A stretch of 10,539 bases of DNA from Campylobacterota bacterium (GCA_030595845.1 JAUVCL010000064.1:1-10539); one strand, 5' to 3'; shown: positions 1 through 7,512, counted from the first letter of the stretch. Numbers and translations: made by a program. The notes: a model not told the origin generated them from the sequence alone.

Positions 1-30
1 CACACGATTTTATGCAATCTAAAATAACAT

Positions 31-67
31 TAAATAACCAATCAATTTTATATGATATACTTATACT
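31..67 (+). promoter_or_regulatory. Possible promoter in front of terS; leaderless or near-leaderless start
   Basis: A TATGAT hexamer at 51-56 looks like a sigma-70 -10 box, and TATACT at 62-67 touches the ATG at 68. No convincing -35 box is seen and no Shine-Dalgarno sequence lies before the ATG. An in-frame TGA at 53-55 excludes a longer N-terminus. If TATGAT is used, the transcript would start a few bases before the ATG. The region is very AT-rich, so chance matches are easy. Confidence 0.25.
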
Positions 68-661
68 ATGAAAACACCACAAGAAGCCGCACTCATCTTA
101 GATTGTTCTACTAGTCAGATTTCAAGATATTTGAAAAAAAATATCTTAAAATCAACGAAAAAAAAACATTCAAATACACGTAGGGTATTTATTACAGATA
201 TCTCTGTAGAAAATTTGAGACTTGAAATCTTAGAAAACAAAAAAATAAGTTCTCAAATTTCAGAAAAAGCAAAAAAAAATAAAGAAAGGAAAAAAAAAGA
301 ACTCGTTGAAAAATCTAAAACCTTTTCTTTAGATGCATTGGGTGAGCAAATAATGACAGATACGACAGTTGAACTCAAAGAATTAGGATTATATCGAGAC
401 AATGACAGATACGCTATTTTTGATTATGCTATGTGTTATCAGATTGCTTTAGCACAGACGCAAGCTATTACAGAAAAAGCCATAATTATAAATACTAGAG
501 GAGATCAGCAAGTTTCACCACATGCTACGCTTTCTCTTGCGTTCTCAAAACTCATCGATGCTAAAAGAAAAAGTTTAGGACTTGACCCACTTGCAAGATC
601 TAAACTCACCAAGGTAGAAAAAAAAGACCTTGATAAAATGTCAGAACTTTTTGGCGATTGA
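68..661 (+). CDS. terS: Terminase small subunit, P27-like, with N-terminal helix-turn-helix
   Basis: Likely the DNA-recognition subunit of the packaging motor, which binds the phage packaging site and hands DNA to TerL. The 197-residue product starts with a MerR/excisionase-type helix-turn-helix (residues 3-27, with PQEAALILDCSTSQISRYL), as many small terminases do. Residues 60-84 are a Lys/Glu-rich, probably helical linker. Residues 95-182 carry the P27-family pattern: a KELGLYRDNDRYAIFDYA stretch (104-121) and the ending LGLDPLARSKL (170-180), matching the family's LGL-P-R signature. It lies immediately upstream of terL, as expected. The start is fixed by an in-frame stop at 53-55, but there is no visible ribosome binding site. 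The first half is markedly A-rich with runs of 8-9 A, unlike the genes downstream. The role is inferred from family and position. Confidence 0.82.
   Translation: MKTPQEAALILDCSTSQISRYLKKNILKSTKKKHSNTRRVFITDISVENLRLEILENKKISSQISEKAKKNKERKKKELVEKSKTFSLDALGEQIMTDTTVELKELGLYRDNDRYAIFDYAMCYQIALAQTQAITEKAIIINTRGDQQVSPHATLSLAFSKLIDAKRKSLGLDPLARSKLTKVEKKDLDKMSELFGD
124..147. repeat. AT-rich inverted repeat inside terS
   Basis: AAGATATTT at 124-132 is the perfect reverse complement of AAATATCTT at 139-147, with a 6-base loop (133-138). The 9-bp stem has a single G-C pair and encodes the end of the helix-turn-helix region. It may be chance in such AT-rich sequence, or a weak RNA hairpin near the 5' end of the message. 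Confidence 0.35.
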
Positions 662-716
662 GTAGATGATTCTGATAAGTTTTTCCTTTGTGATAGTTGC
701 ATGGAATTTGAATAAC

Positions 717-742
717 TTTAAGATAAGTGTATACATTGGATA
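717..742. repeat. 26-bp direct repeat, copy 1 (upstream of terL)
   Basis: Identical over 26 bases to 2403-2428; the shared end is AAGTGTATACATTGGATA, with the 8-base perfect palindrome TGTATACA as its core (728-735). It lies in the terS-terL gap and ends 18 bases before the terL ATG. Bases 726-744 are also identical to 862-880 inside terL. The palindrome suggests a dimeric protein site, while the bracketing of terL suggests a recombination scar. The sequence alone does not decide between them. Confidence 0.9.
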
Positions 743-760
743 CTACAGATAGGACACGAA

Positions 761-2407
761 ATGACAGCTTTACCCACAAACCCACTGATTAGAAGCGAAG
801 AAGCGATATTGAAAAGCGCTGAGTCAATTTTTGACATGGTCGCAGAGAAATATCAAGAAACAGTGTATACATTGGATACTGAAATAGGATGGAAGCTTAT
901 CAAGTTTGTTTCTATCTTAAGGCATACAGCTGGAGAGTTTGCAGGGGTTAATTTTCAGCTGCTGCCATTTCAGATTGAGTGGCTCTTAGAAACGGTGGCA
1001 GTTGTGCATGGTGAGACGGGTTTACGGAAACATCGTGTGTCTCTTTTGTTTATCCCGAGAAAATCCGGGAAAACAGAACTTGCAGGTGCAGTAGAACTCT
1101 TCATGCTCTTCTTGGACAAAGAAAAAGGAAAAGAGACATACATCGTTGCGAGTGAAACAAATCAAGCTAAAATACTCTTTCGCGTTTGTGAAACGATGAT
1201 AAAGCAGAATCATTTTCTCTTTAACAAATCAGATATCTTTAAAGGAAGAAAAACTATAGAAGTAGAAGAGGGCGCGTTTAACAATACGTTTTCGGTTCTG
1301 ACTGCTAATGCAGATACTAAAGATGGTTTACGTCCGAATTTCTTTATACAAGATGAAGGACACGCTTTTAAGACAGATGATATGTATCAAGTACTATCTG
1401 AAGGTATGGCATCGCGTAAAGAACCGCTTACTATACTTATCTCTACAGCGGGGTACAACATTGGTGGCGCGTTTCATGAAAGATATGAATACGCTAAGAA
1501 GGTACGTGATGGCATCATAGACGACCCTGCTTTCTACTCCATGATATTTGAAATACCGGAAGGTTTAGACTGGCATAGTAGAGAAGCATGGCTAAAAGCG
1601 AATCCTGCGATAAGTTATGGGGTTACAATGGAGTATTTGGAAGACAAATACATGAAAGCGCAACACAACGGAACAGATGAAATCTCTTTTAGAACAAAAC
1701 ATCTCAATGAATGGCTGAACGTATCCGAGATCTTTATACCCTATAAGAAATGGCAGGACTGCACACAGCCCTTAACCGACATCACGGGCGCACGGCAACT
1801 CATCATAGGTCTTGACTTGTCGCTGACAGACGATTTTACTGCTGTAAGTTTGTTGTATCTGCTCGATAGCAACAGATATCACTTGACTACAAAATTCTTC
1901 ATTCCTGAAAAGAACATCAAAGCTAGAGAAAAAGAGTTAAGAATCCCATTACGTGCATGGGTGTTGCATGGACACGTAACAGCTACACCCGGTGACACGA
2001 TAGATCTTGATTATCTCTATAATTATCTTATGCCGTATCTTGACGGAGATATCCCCTGCGAAATCTGTTACGACCCATACAGAGCCACGGCACTGATTAA
2101 CAAGATAGAAGCTGAAGCAGGATTTTATGATAACATTCAAGTACGTCAAGGCGCGATTACGCTCAGTTCTCCTACAAAGTACTTCTTAGACATCGTAAAA
2201 AGAGAAGATCTAACACATAATGACAATCCCTGCATGAACTGGCATATCTCAAATGTAGAAGTTATAACTGACTCAAACGGTAACATCAAGCCAAATAAGG
2301 CCAGCAGGCTCAAAAAGATTGATGGCGTGGCGGCAACGATCAACAGTTTAACCCGTGCTTTAGCTCATTTTCAGGAAAAAGGTGAGGTCGGGATAACATT
2401 TATTTAA
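761..2407 (+). CDS. terL: Terminase large subunit (ATPase-nuclease), HK97/Terminase_1-like
   Basis: Motor of DNA packaging: an N-terminal ATPase drives DNA into the procapsid and a C-terminal RNase H-like nuclease cuts the concatemer. In the 548-residue product the Walker A is the deviant phage form PRKSGKT (99-105) and Walker B is FFIQDEGH (194-201, Asp198/Glu199). The coupling motif is STA (228-230). The nuclease acidic residues are probably Asp352 in GLDLS, Asp438 in CYDPYRA and Asp521 in KIDGVAA. Length and motif order are normal for a full TerL. An AGGA at 751-754 spaced before the ATG supports this start. Two odd points: its 5' end carries a third copy of the repeat that flanks the gene (862-880, about residues 34-40), and its stop codon lies within the downstream repeat copy. 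Confidence 0.95.
   Translation: MTALPTNPLIRSEEAILKSAESIFDMVAEKYQETVYTLDTEIGWKLIKFVSILRHTAGEFAGVNFQLLPFQIEWLLETVAVVHGETGLRKHRVSLLFIPRKSGKTELAGAVELFMLFLDKEKGKETYIVASETNQAKILFRVCETMIKQNHFLFNKSDIFKGRKTIEVEEGAFNNTFSVLTANADTKDGLRPNFFIQDEGHAFKTDDMYQVLSEGMASRKEPLTILISTAGYNIGGAFHERYEYAKKVRDGIIDDPAFYSMIFEIPEGLDWHSREAWLKANPAISYGVTMEYLEDKYMKAQHNGTDEISFRTKHLNEWLNVSEIFIPYKKWQDCTQPLTDITGARQLIIGLDLSLTDDFTAVSLLYLLDSNRYHLTTKFFIPEKNIKAREKELRIPLRAWVLHGHVTATPGDTIDLDYLYNYLMPYLDGDIPCEICYDPYRATALINKIEAEAGFYDNIQVRQGAITLSSPTKYFLDIVKREDLTHNDNPCMNWHISNVEVITDSNGNIKPNKASRLKKIDGVAATINSLTRALAHFQEKGEVGITFI
862..880. repeat. 19-base copy of the terL-flanking repeat, inside terL
   Basis: Bases 862-880 are identical to 726-744 and contain the TGTATACA palindrome. 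They share 17 bases with the copy at 2403-2428. The similarity to copy 1 continues loosely (ATAGGA follows in both). Here it is translated as VYTLDT within the TerL N-terminus, before the ATPase core. Confidence 0.85.
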
Positions 2408-2428
2408 GATAAGTGTATACATTGGATA
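2403..2428. repeat. 26-bp direct repeat, copy 2 (over the terL stop)
   Basis: Identical to 717-742. The TAA stop of terL (2405-2407) is part of the repeat. With copy 1 it brackets terL almost exactly, with a repeat-to-repeat period of 1686 bases. The TGTATACA palindrome is at 2414-2421. Confidence 0.9.
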
Positions 2429-2552
2429 GGCTCAATAATCTAGCTCTAATCGTTACTTATATAGAATAAGTAAAAGGATATTTCAGTTCCATACTGATAT
2501 ACTTACTCCAGCAGAAAAAACAGCACTCTATAACAACGAATTTATAGCTTGA
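2413..2552 (+). pseudogene. Degenerate 3' end of a LamG/concanavalin-like gene
   Basis: The 155-base gap between terL and portal has no intact gene but reads like a decayed protein end. Frame starting at 2413 gives VYTLDRLNNLALIVTYIE, a stop at 2467-2469, then VKGYFSSILIY to about 2502. A shift to the next frame then gives LTPAEKTALYNNEFIA and a stop at 2550-2552. The pieces GYFSSILIY and LTPAEKTALYNN in this order match the usual end of LamG/concanavalin A-like domains (G-x-I-S-x-hh-I-Y followed by LT-x-x-E-I-x-x-LYN). The call needs one nonsense and one frameshift change, and no start is seen, so it would be a 3' remnant. LamG-like domains occur in phage adhesins and accessory structural proteins. 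Recognition is by eye only and could be coincidence. Confidence 0.38.
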
Positions 2553-2562
2553 ATGGATAAAG

Positions 2563-3954
2563 ATGTTTAATTTTAAAAGAAGAAAAGCAAAGTTTAAAGA
2601 AGCGACATATGTGGCAGTCATGACAGTAAAAGACATGTTTGATGGGATATTTGCATCTTCTGCTAGACCTTCGAACTATCTCAGCATTGGTACTGTCTAT
2701 AGCTGTATTCGTATGCTCAGTGATAGTGTTGCTATGACTCCTGTTAAAGTCTATAAAGCAGGAACGTTTGGAAGAGAACTGCAAGAAAATCATGCGATCA
2801 CAGCACTTTTGAAAAAGCCTGCTAAAAACGTCACATATTTCCAATGGCAAAACGCGATGATGGGACAACTTTCAGGGTGGGGAAATAGTTACAGCGTCAT
2901 AGAGTACGACGGTATCACGCCAAAAAGTCTTATCTTTATCCCTACACAAAACGTGATGATTCAAGAGACTTTTTCAGATTCTGAGCCGTATTACTACATT
3001 GTAACACTAAAATCCGGTAAGACTATCAACGTGTTTCCCGACGAGATGATACACTATAGAAACATCACGATAGACGGGTACACGGGATTGAGTCCGATAG
3101 GCTTACATGCTATGACGTTTGACAGAGCGTACTACGAGAGTCAGTTTGCGACTAACTTTATGAAGAACGGCGGTTCGATGAGTGGGATTATCACTACAGA
3201 TAAAAAGCTTAAAAAAGAACAAGTAGAGACGCTTAAAACAGACTTTGCATCCGCTTATGGCGGTTCTGAAAACGCAGGGAAAACGCCTGTATTAGCAGAT
3301 GGACTCCAGTACACTCAGCTTAGTCCTATCTCTCCAGCTGATGCTGATTATGTAAGATCTAAGCAGCTCACGAAGTCAGACATCATGGAGATTTTCAAAG
3401 TACCACCACCGCTACTAGGTGTAATGGACACTACGTACAGCAACACCGAACAGCTCTCTCTTATCTATCAACGCTATACGCTAGCACCGCTTTACACTAT
3501 GATAGAGCAGGAACTCTCTCTTAAACTCATCATCGGTCTTTCAGACATAAAAACGTATGCAGAATTTGAAGCTGATGCGCTGCTAAATGCTACAGCGTCT
3601 GACAAAGCAGAAGTGATTACAAAACTGACAGAAAAAGGGGTCATGACACTCAATGAAGCGCGTAAAAAGTACAATTTAAAAGACATCGATGGACTAGATG
3701 AAGTTATCTTACCTCTCAACCTTGCACCTATGGAACTACATAAAGAAGTACTTACTCCAGTAGAACCACCTGTACCTGTTGTAGTAGAAGAACCAACCCC
3801 ACCAAAGAAGAACGATGAAAAAGAAGATGAAGATCTAAAGATGCAAATACAAAAAATCAAAAGCGAACTTGGAAGATTGAAAAAAGATTTAGGCAACGTA
3901 GACCCCGAAAGCGGTACGAGTAACCCTAAAAATAAATCTAAAGGAAAAGTATGA
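2563..3954 (+). CDS. Portal protein, HK97-like (phage_portal family)
   Basis: Forms the dodecameric ring at one capsid vertex through which TerL pumps DNA and to which the tail connector docks. The 463-residue product opens with MFNFKRRK and has the hallmark TVYSCIRMLSDSVAMTPVKVY (44-64), WGNSYSVIEYDG (106-117), the DEMIHYRN segment (160-167) and the wing/stem part around SDIMEIFKVPPPLLG (272-286), all typical of HK97-type portals. Residues 345-385 carry the usual late helix (GVMTLNEARKKYNL). The C-terminus is a Pro-rich stretch (399-415) and a short charged coiled coil (418-447). The start follows a weak GGATAAAG; TerL upstream and protease downstream are the expected partners. The last bases overlap the protease start (ATGA at 3951-3954), suggesting coupled translation. 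Confidence 0.95.
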   Translation: MFNFKRRKAKFKEATYVAVMTVKDMFDGIFASSARPSNYLSIGTVYSCIRMLSDSVAMTPVKVYKAGTFGRELQENHAITALLKKPAKNVTYFQWQNAMMGQLSGWGNSYSVIEYDGITPKSLIFIPTQNVMIQETFSDSEPYYYIVTLKSGKTINVFPDEMIHYRNITIDGYTGLSPIGLHAMTFDRAYYESQFATNFMKNGGSMSGIITTDKKLKKEQVETLKTDFASAYGGSENAGKTPVLADGLQYTQLSPISPADADYVRSKQLTKSDIMEIFKVPPPLLGVMDTTYSNTEQLSLIYQRYTLAPLYTMIEQELSLKLIIGLSDIKTYAEFEADALLNATASDKAEVITKLTEKGVMTLNEARKKYNLKDIDGLDEVILPLNLAPMELHKEVLTPVEPPVPVVVEEPTPPKKNDEKEDEDLKMQIQKIKSELGRLKKDLGNVDPESGTSNPKNKSKGKV

Positions 3955-4619
3955 AATTGATTAAAATCATTGGCGTTATCGGTGATGATATCACGGCTGA
4001 AATGTTTACAGAAAAACTCGAATCTTTGGCAGGTGATATCACTATCCACATAGATTCCCCTGGCGGGTCTGTGTTTGATGGTGTGAGCATATACAACGCG
4101 ATAAGAGCCTATAGCCTTGGAAAAGTCACTGTTATTATCGATAGTGTTTGTGCCAGTATTGCCAGTTATATTGCTTTAGCAGGGGACACAGTACAAGTAC
4201 ATGATAACAGCGCGTATATGATACACAATGCACATACAGGCGTGCGTGGTGATGCACAGAGCTTTGAAAACACTGCAAAAACACTCAGAGGGGTAAACGA
4301 TGTGATGTTAGCAGCATATCATAAAAAGAGTGGGATATCCAAAGAAAAAATCGCTAACTATATGAATAACGAGACGTATTTTTTTGGAGAAGATATCATC
4401 ACATACGGTTTTGCAGATAAGCTTATAGGCACTAAAATGACAGCAAGCATAGAAGAGCTTACACTACTTGCAAAAGAAAAAGTGACTACGTGTACAGCAA
4501 ACTGTAAGAACCGACCAACAGACCAGATAGAAAAAGTAGCTAGACTCCTCTACAAAGAAGAGATCAAGCCAAACGCTTTGGCATTAGAAGCCAAAAAAAT
4601 CATGGAGGAATTATCATGA
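3951..4619 (+). CDS. ClpP-like head maturation protease (prohead protease)
   Basis: Serine protease packaged in the procapsid, which trims the capsid protein N-terminus during maturation. The 222-residue product has the ClpP/crotonase fold markers: HIDSPGGSVFDG (33-44), the nucleophile in CASIASYIALAGD (67-79, Ser69) and the histidine in YMIHNAH (89-95, most likely His92). The position of the ClpP catalytic aspartate falls in NNETYFFGEDIITYGFAD (139-156). There the phage-type ETW/ETY motif (Glu141) replaces the DR of bacterial ClpP, as is common in phage members. The C-terminal 45 residues are helical and charged, with a CTANC pair of cysteines. An AAAGGAAAAG ribosome site precedes the ATG. 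The stop overlaps the capsid start. Position between portal and capsid is canonical. Confidence 0.93.
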   Translation: MKLIKIIGVIGDDITAEMFTEKLESLAGDITIHIDSPGGSVFDGVSIYNAIRAYSLGKVTVIIDSVCASIASYIALAGDTVQVHDNSAYMIHNAHTGVRGDAQSFENTAKTLRGVNDVMLAAYHKKSGISKEKIANYMNNETYFFGEDIITYGFADKLIGTKMTASIEELTLLAKEKVTTCTANCKNRPTDQIEKVARLLYKEEIKPNALALEAKKIMEELS

Positions 4620-5815
4620 CACTAAAACAACTACAAGAAGCAAGACTGGCTAAAATAGCTGCGATGGGTAAGATACAAGAAAAAGGTGACGCGATTCAAG
4701 CTGTTGATTTAAACGCGATGAAAACGTTCAAAGATGAGATCAGTCTTATCGATGACCAAATTGAAGCGATTGAACTTACAAGAGCGTATGCAGTCAAGAA
4801 AAGCAAAAGCCCAAAAGAAAAAGAAGATGACTTCTCAGTCGTACAAAGAGAGTCTTTTTCTGCATTACTTAGAGGGTCTATCAGTTTTGAAGCACATAAA
4901 CAAAAGATCATGGCTGTGGTTGGGTCTCATGATGTAGCTAAAGGTAAAGAGCTTGTACCTGACGAGTTCATGCGCATCTTGAAAGAGCGTGTACTTGAGT
5001 ATGGTATTATCGTTCCCAATCTTGACAGAGTCACTACGTCAAATCACGGTGTACTTTCTTATCCTACTATGGATGACACTGCAAATTCTGCTTTATGGCT
5101 TGATGAACATGGCACGATAGATCTTAAAGATTTTGCTACTGGTACGATTGAGCTAAACGCATTTAAACTTGGGACGGGTATCGTTGTTTCTAACGAACTG
5201 GTTGAAGACAGTTTCTTTGATATCTTAGTATACAGTGCAAATCTTATCGGTATTCGTATTGCTAGAACACTAGAAGCATCGGTCATCAATGGTGATGGTG
5301 TTAAAAAGCCGCTTGGTATCTTAAACACGGCTCTCATCACAGGAACGGTTAAAGCCATCGTCTCTGTAGATACTGCTACGACAGTTGTATTTGCACCTGA
5401 AGATTTAGAAGCACTCATCGATTCGGTTCAACCATCACAGCGTATGGGTTCAACTTTCTATCTTTCAGATTCTGCTATGAGAGCCGCTACTAAATGGAAA
5501 GATACAACGGGTAGAAAACTACTTCAAATGCTGAGTACATCTACAGACTCATCAGATGTGATTTATGAGTTCGGTGGATACCCTATCTCTGTAAACTATG
5601 AACTAGGAGATGTTACAAGTGTAGCAGATACTATTGCGTTCTTTGGAAATGTTAAAAACTATACACTCAGAGTGGTAAGAGATGTAACAGTTAAAGCAAG
5701 TGACCAGGTGAACTTCCTTACAGATGAAACTGTAGTGATAGGAACAATGAGAGTAGATGGACGTGTGACTTCCACTAACGTTTGTTTCTCTAAGCTTGTT
5801 GTAGCGGCAGTTTAG
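4616..5815 (+). CDS. Major capsid protein, HK97 fold (phage_capsid family)
   Basis: Builds the icosahedral shell. The 399-residue product has an N-terminal helical, charged delta domain (about 1-85), which in this family acts as a built-in scaffold and is removed by the protease. Then come LVPDEFMRILKERVLEYG (113-130), an E-loop-like stretch near SALWLDEHGTIDLKDF (158-173), and the family hallmark INGDGVKKPLGIL (224-236). The C-terminal A-domain follows (SDSAMRAATKWKDTTGRKLLQ, then GGYPISVN). No separate scaffold gene is seen, which fits a capsid with its own delta domain. A strong GGAGG lies before the ATG, and the ATGA overlap with the protease (4616-4619) indicates coupling. The exact cleavage site cannot be read from sequence alone. 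Confidence 0.95.
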   Translation: MTLKQLQEARLAKIAAMGKIQEKGDAIQAVDLNAMKTFKDEISLIDDQIEAIELTRAYAVKKSKSPKEKEDDFSVVQRESFSALLRGSISFEAHKQKIMAVVGSHDVAKGKELVPDEFMRILKERVLEYGIIVPNLDRVTTSNHGVLSYPTMDDTANSALWLDEHGTIDLKDFATGTIELNAFKLGTGIVVSNELVEDSFFDILVYSANLIGIRIARTLEASVINGDGVKKPLGILNTALITGTVKAIVSVDTATTVVFAPEDLEALIDSVQPSQRMGSTFYLSDSAMRAATKWKDTTGRKLLQMLSTSTDSSDVIYEFGGYPISVNYELGDVTSVADTIAFFGNVKNYTLRVVRDVTVKASDQVNFLTDETVVIGTMRVDGRVTSTNVCFSKLVVAAV

Positions 5816-5852
5816 TCATGCTGATCAAAATACTGAAAAAGAAGGAGATTAG

Positions 5853-6272
5853 ATGGCAGATTATATTATCACCCCTGCAAATGTACAGCCTATTGAAGTA
5901 GATGGTCGTTTCCCTAGTCTCTCTCGTTATCGTGCAGGAGAAGCCATCACAGCAGGGCAATCAGTTTCTATCGATGCAACAGATGAGCTTGCATGGCTTG
6001 TCAATATAACTGCTGCCAACATCGATGATGTCAGAGGTATCGCAGTCAACGACTGTGTAGCAGGGCAGTACATCGACCTTGCAGAAAGTGGCGGTCTGGC
6101 ACTGGGTGCTGTAGGTGTAGCAGGAGATATCGTGGTGGCTTCTGCCAGTGGCGGTGGTTTAGCTGCGAGTGGTGATCTCATCACTACTAACATTGTAAGC
6201 ATTGTCGGACACATGGAAACAGATACTTTGTTACAAATTAAAATCAATAACACTAACGTAGCCAAAGGATAA
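5853..6272 (+). CDS. Capsid decoration/cement-like protein (DUF2190-like)
   Basis: Small 139-residue, Gly/Ala/Val-rich protein without membrane segments, directly downstream of the capsid gene. The motif pattern YRAGEAITAGQSVSID (26-41), RGIAVNDCVAGQ (61-72), SGGLALGAVGVAGDIVV (79-95) and SGGGLAASGDLI (99-110) is that of beta-rich DUF2190/capsid-cement proteins, which bind the shell surface and stabilise it after expansion. AAGGAG before the ATG is a strong ribosome site, fitting a protein made in many copies. The gene starts 37 bases after the capsid stop. Family assignment is by pattern and position; a fibre-like head protein is the main alternative. Confidence 0.7.
   Translation: MADYIITPANVQPIEVDGRFPSLSRYRAGEAITAGQSVSIDATDELAWLVNITAANIDDVRGIAVNDCVAGQYIDLAESGGLALGAVGVAGDIVVASASGGGLAASGDLITTNIVSIVGHMETDTLLQIKINNTNVAKG
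6261..6272. repeat. 12-base junction repeat, copy 1 (second copy 6584-6595)
   Basis: GCCAAAGGATAA ends the decoration-like gene and recurs exactly at the end of the next gene (6584-6595). Both copies encode Ala-Lys-Gly-stop, and the AAAGGA serves as ribosome site for the following ATG. The two copies bracket the gp49-family gene. They may be a scar of cassette insertion, or simply a favoured stop/ribosome-site arrangement. Confidence 0.6.
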
Positions 6273-6274
6273 AG

Positions 6275-6595
6275 ATGGAAAAAGATTGTAATACAACAGA
6301 AAAAATGATACAAGATAAAGGGTTAAACGCTCCAAGACTTACGCCTAATAAAATACAGGAAACTATAAGAGATACATCTTATCATAAGCTTACGGATGTC
6401 TTAACAGTCTGTGTTTTAACGCTTAAAAATGGCTTTACAGTTACGGGTGAAAGTGCCTGTGCATCCCCTGCAAATTATGATAAAGAAATTGGTGAGAAAA
6501 TTTCTTTAGAAAATGCTACTGAAAAAATATGGATACTCGAAGGATATCTACTAAAAGATTTTCTATATAAAAACAGTCTAAAAGCCAAAGGATAA
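6275..6595 (+). CDS. N4 gp49/Sf6 gp66-family protein, function unknown
   Basis: The 106-residue product shows the family signature clearly: TVCVLTLKNGFTVTGESACA (44-63), then NYDKEIGEKISLENATEKIW (67-86) and ILEGYLLKDFL (87-97). It corresponds to the conserved C-x-L-x-L-x-NGF-x-V-x-G-x-SAC, (F/Y)D-x-E-x-G and W-x-LEGY-x-L elements of the phage N4 gp49/Sf6 gene 66 family. No function is established for this family. It is predicted to be cytoplasmic, with no signal or membrane segment. The ribosome site AAAGGA overlaps the end of the previous gene, and three bases separate its stop from the next ATG. Its position among head genes is notable and suggests insertion of a small cassette. Confidence 0.82.
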   Translation: MEKDCNTTEKMIQDKGLNAPRLTPNKIQETIRDTSYHKLTDVLTVCVLTLKNGFTVTGESACASPANYDKEIGEKISLENATEKIWILEGYLLKDFLYKNSLKAKG

Positions 6596-6597
6596 CG

Positions 6598-7185
6598 ATG
6601 ATTACTTCTACAATAACAGGCACAGATAACCTCACGCTCTCTGTTGCTAAGAAACACCTAAACGTACTCTTTGCAGATGATGATGAGTACATAGAAAGTC
6701 TGATAGATGTATCGTTGAACAGTGTGGAAAACTATTGTAGAAATGTCTTTATTCAAAGAGATAATGAACAAAATATCGGGTCATTTATCGATAATGTTAT
6801 CCCTGTTAATCTTATGACAGATCTTACTTATGCGCCCAGTGATGACAAGATTATCATTGAGTATATGAGTGGGGGTTTGCAAACTTTGGAAGTACCTGTT
6901 AGAAACCTGTATACACTTACAGAGCATAACTATATCTACTCAAATGGAGAGATCATCATCTCTCTTACAGATAGCATCTCCATAGATGATGCGACAGAAG
7001 TAACGCTCAGATGGAAGACTGGTATGACTGGTGATATGGAAAAGTCTATCGTCCAGGCTAGACTGTTGACTATCGGAACGTTTTACGAAAATCGTGAATC
7101 TATCGTTACAGGTATCGCGATCAGTGAACTTCCTTTCACGATTAAGTATCTACTAGAGGCATATATGTCTCCACAGATAGGATAA
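6598..7185 (+). CDS. Head-tail connector protein (HK97 gp6-like/YqbG family)
   Basis: Forms the ring beneath the portal that closes the filled head. The N-terminal segment SVAKKHLNVLFADDDEYIESLIDVSLNSVENYC (residues 15-47) is the helical pattern of gp6/phage_connect proteins (aligned Lys-x-HL, D-D/E, repeated helices). The C-terminal end has the matching TIGTFYENRESIV (158-170) and SELPFTIKYLLEAYM (176-190), like the family's hWYENRE and LP-x-x-x-x-LL endings. A beta-rich middle (about 75-142) makes it longer, at 195 residues, than the minimal connectors. The ribosome site is AAAGGA overlapping the preceding stop. It sits directly before the adaptor gene, as expected. Confidence 0.88.
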   Translation: MITSTITGTDNLTLSVAKKHLNVLFADDDEYIESLIDVSLNSVENYCRNVFIQRDNEQNIGSFIDNVIPVNLMTDLTYAPSDDKIIIEYMSGGLQTLEVPVRNLYTLTEHNYIYSNGEIIISLTDSISIDDATEVTLRWKTGMTGDMEKSIVQARLLTIGTFYENRESIVTGIAISELPFTIKYLLEAYMSPQIG

Positions 7186-7188
7186 CAG

Positions 7189-7512
7189 ATGCGTTCTGGT
7201 GCATTACGCTATCCTGCAAAGATAGTCAGAGAGAAAACAGAAAGCACATCAAGTGGTGCAGAAACTGTGACGTATGAAGATGTACTTCATACCAGGGTAG
7301 ATATCAAAACGGTATCGGGTAGAGAGTACATCGATGGAGGTGCTGAGATGATGGAAACCACGGTCAAGATAATCGCTAGGATTAATCCTAGTGATAAAAG
7401 AGTGCTTACCAGTGACATCATTAGAGCCAATGATAGAGAGTATGATATCGTGGGCGTGCTTGAATTTGACATGGGTAAGTCTTATCAGTTTATGTGTAAA
7501 GAGTTACTATGA
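7189..7512 (+). CDS. Head-tail adaptor/joining protein (HK97 gp7 / SPP1 gp16-like)
   Basis: Stopper/adaptor that sits between the connector ring and the tail. At 107 residues it has family length. The opening MRSGALRYPAKIVREKTESTSSGAE shows the family's G-x-L-x-x-x-h-x-h start. The middle contains the G-rE-Y and T-x-K-h-I-A-R-hNP segment, and the end (REYDIVGVLEFDMGKSYQFMCKELL) is the beta-strand ending typical of phage_H_T_join proteins. GGATAA precedes the ATG, and the stop overlaps the next start (ATGA at 7509-7512), indicating coupled translation. Confidence 0.86.
   Translation: MRSGALRYPAKIVREKTESTSSGAETVTYEDVLHTRVDIKTVSGREYIDGGAEMMETTVKIIARINPSDKRVLTSDIIRANDREYDIVGVLEFDMGKSYQFMCKELL

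Noticed and set aside
666..752. Small 28-codon frame between terS and terL with a hydrophobic N-terminus
   Set aside because: Very short, no ribosome site, and it runs through the repeat at 717-742. Not supportable as a gene from the sequence alone.
3492..4049. 185-codon reverse-strand frame across the portal/protease junction
   Set aside because: It is rich in Ser/Thr/Phe runs produced by the antisense of acidic and lysine-rich codons, has no recognisable domain, and lies opposite two certain genes.
6908..6918. Reverse-strand match of 11 bases to the terL-flanking repeat (TGTATACACTT)
   Set aside because: Only 11 bases around a palindromic AT-rich core, inside a well-supported coding region. 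It is more likely chance than a fourth site.
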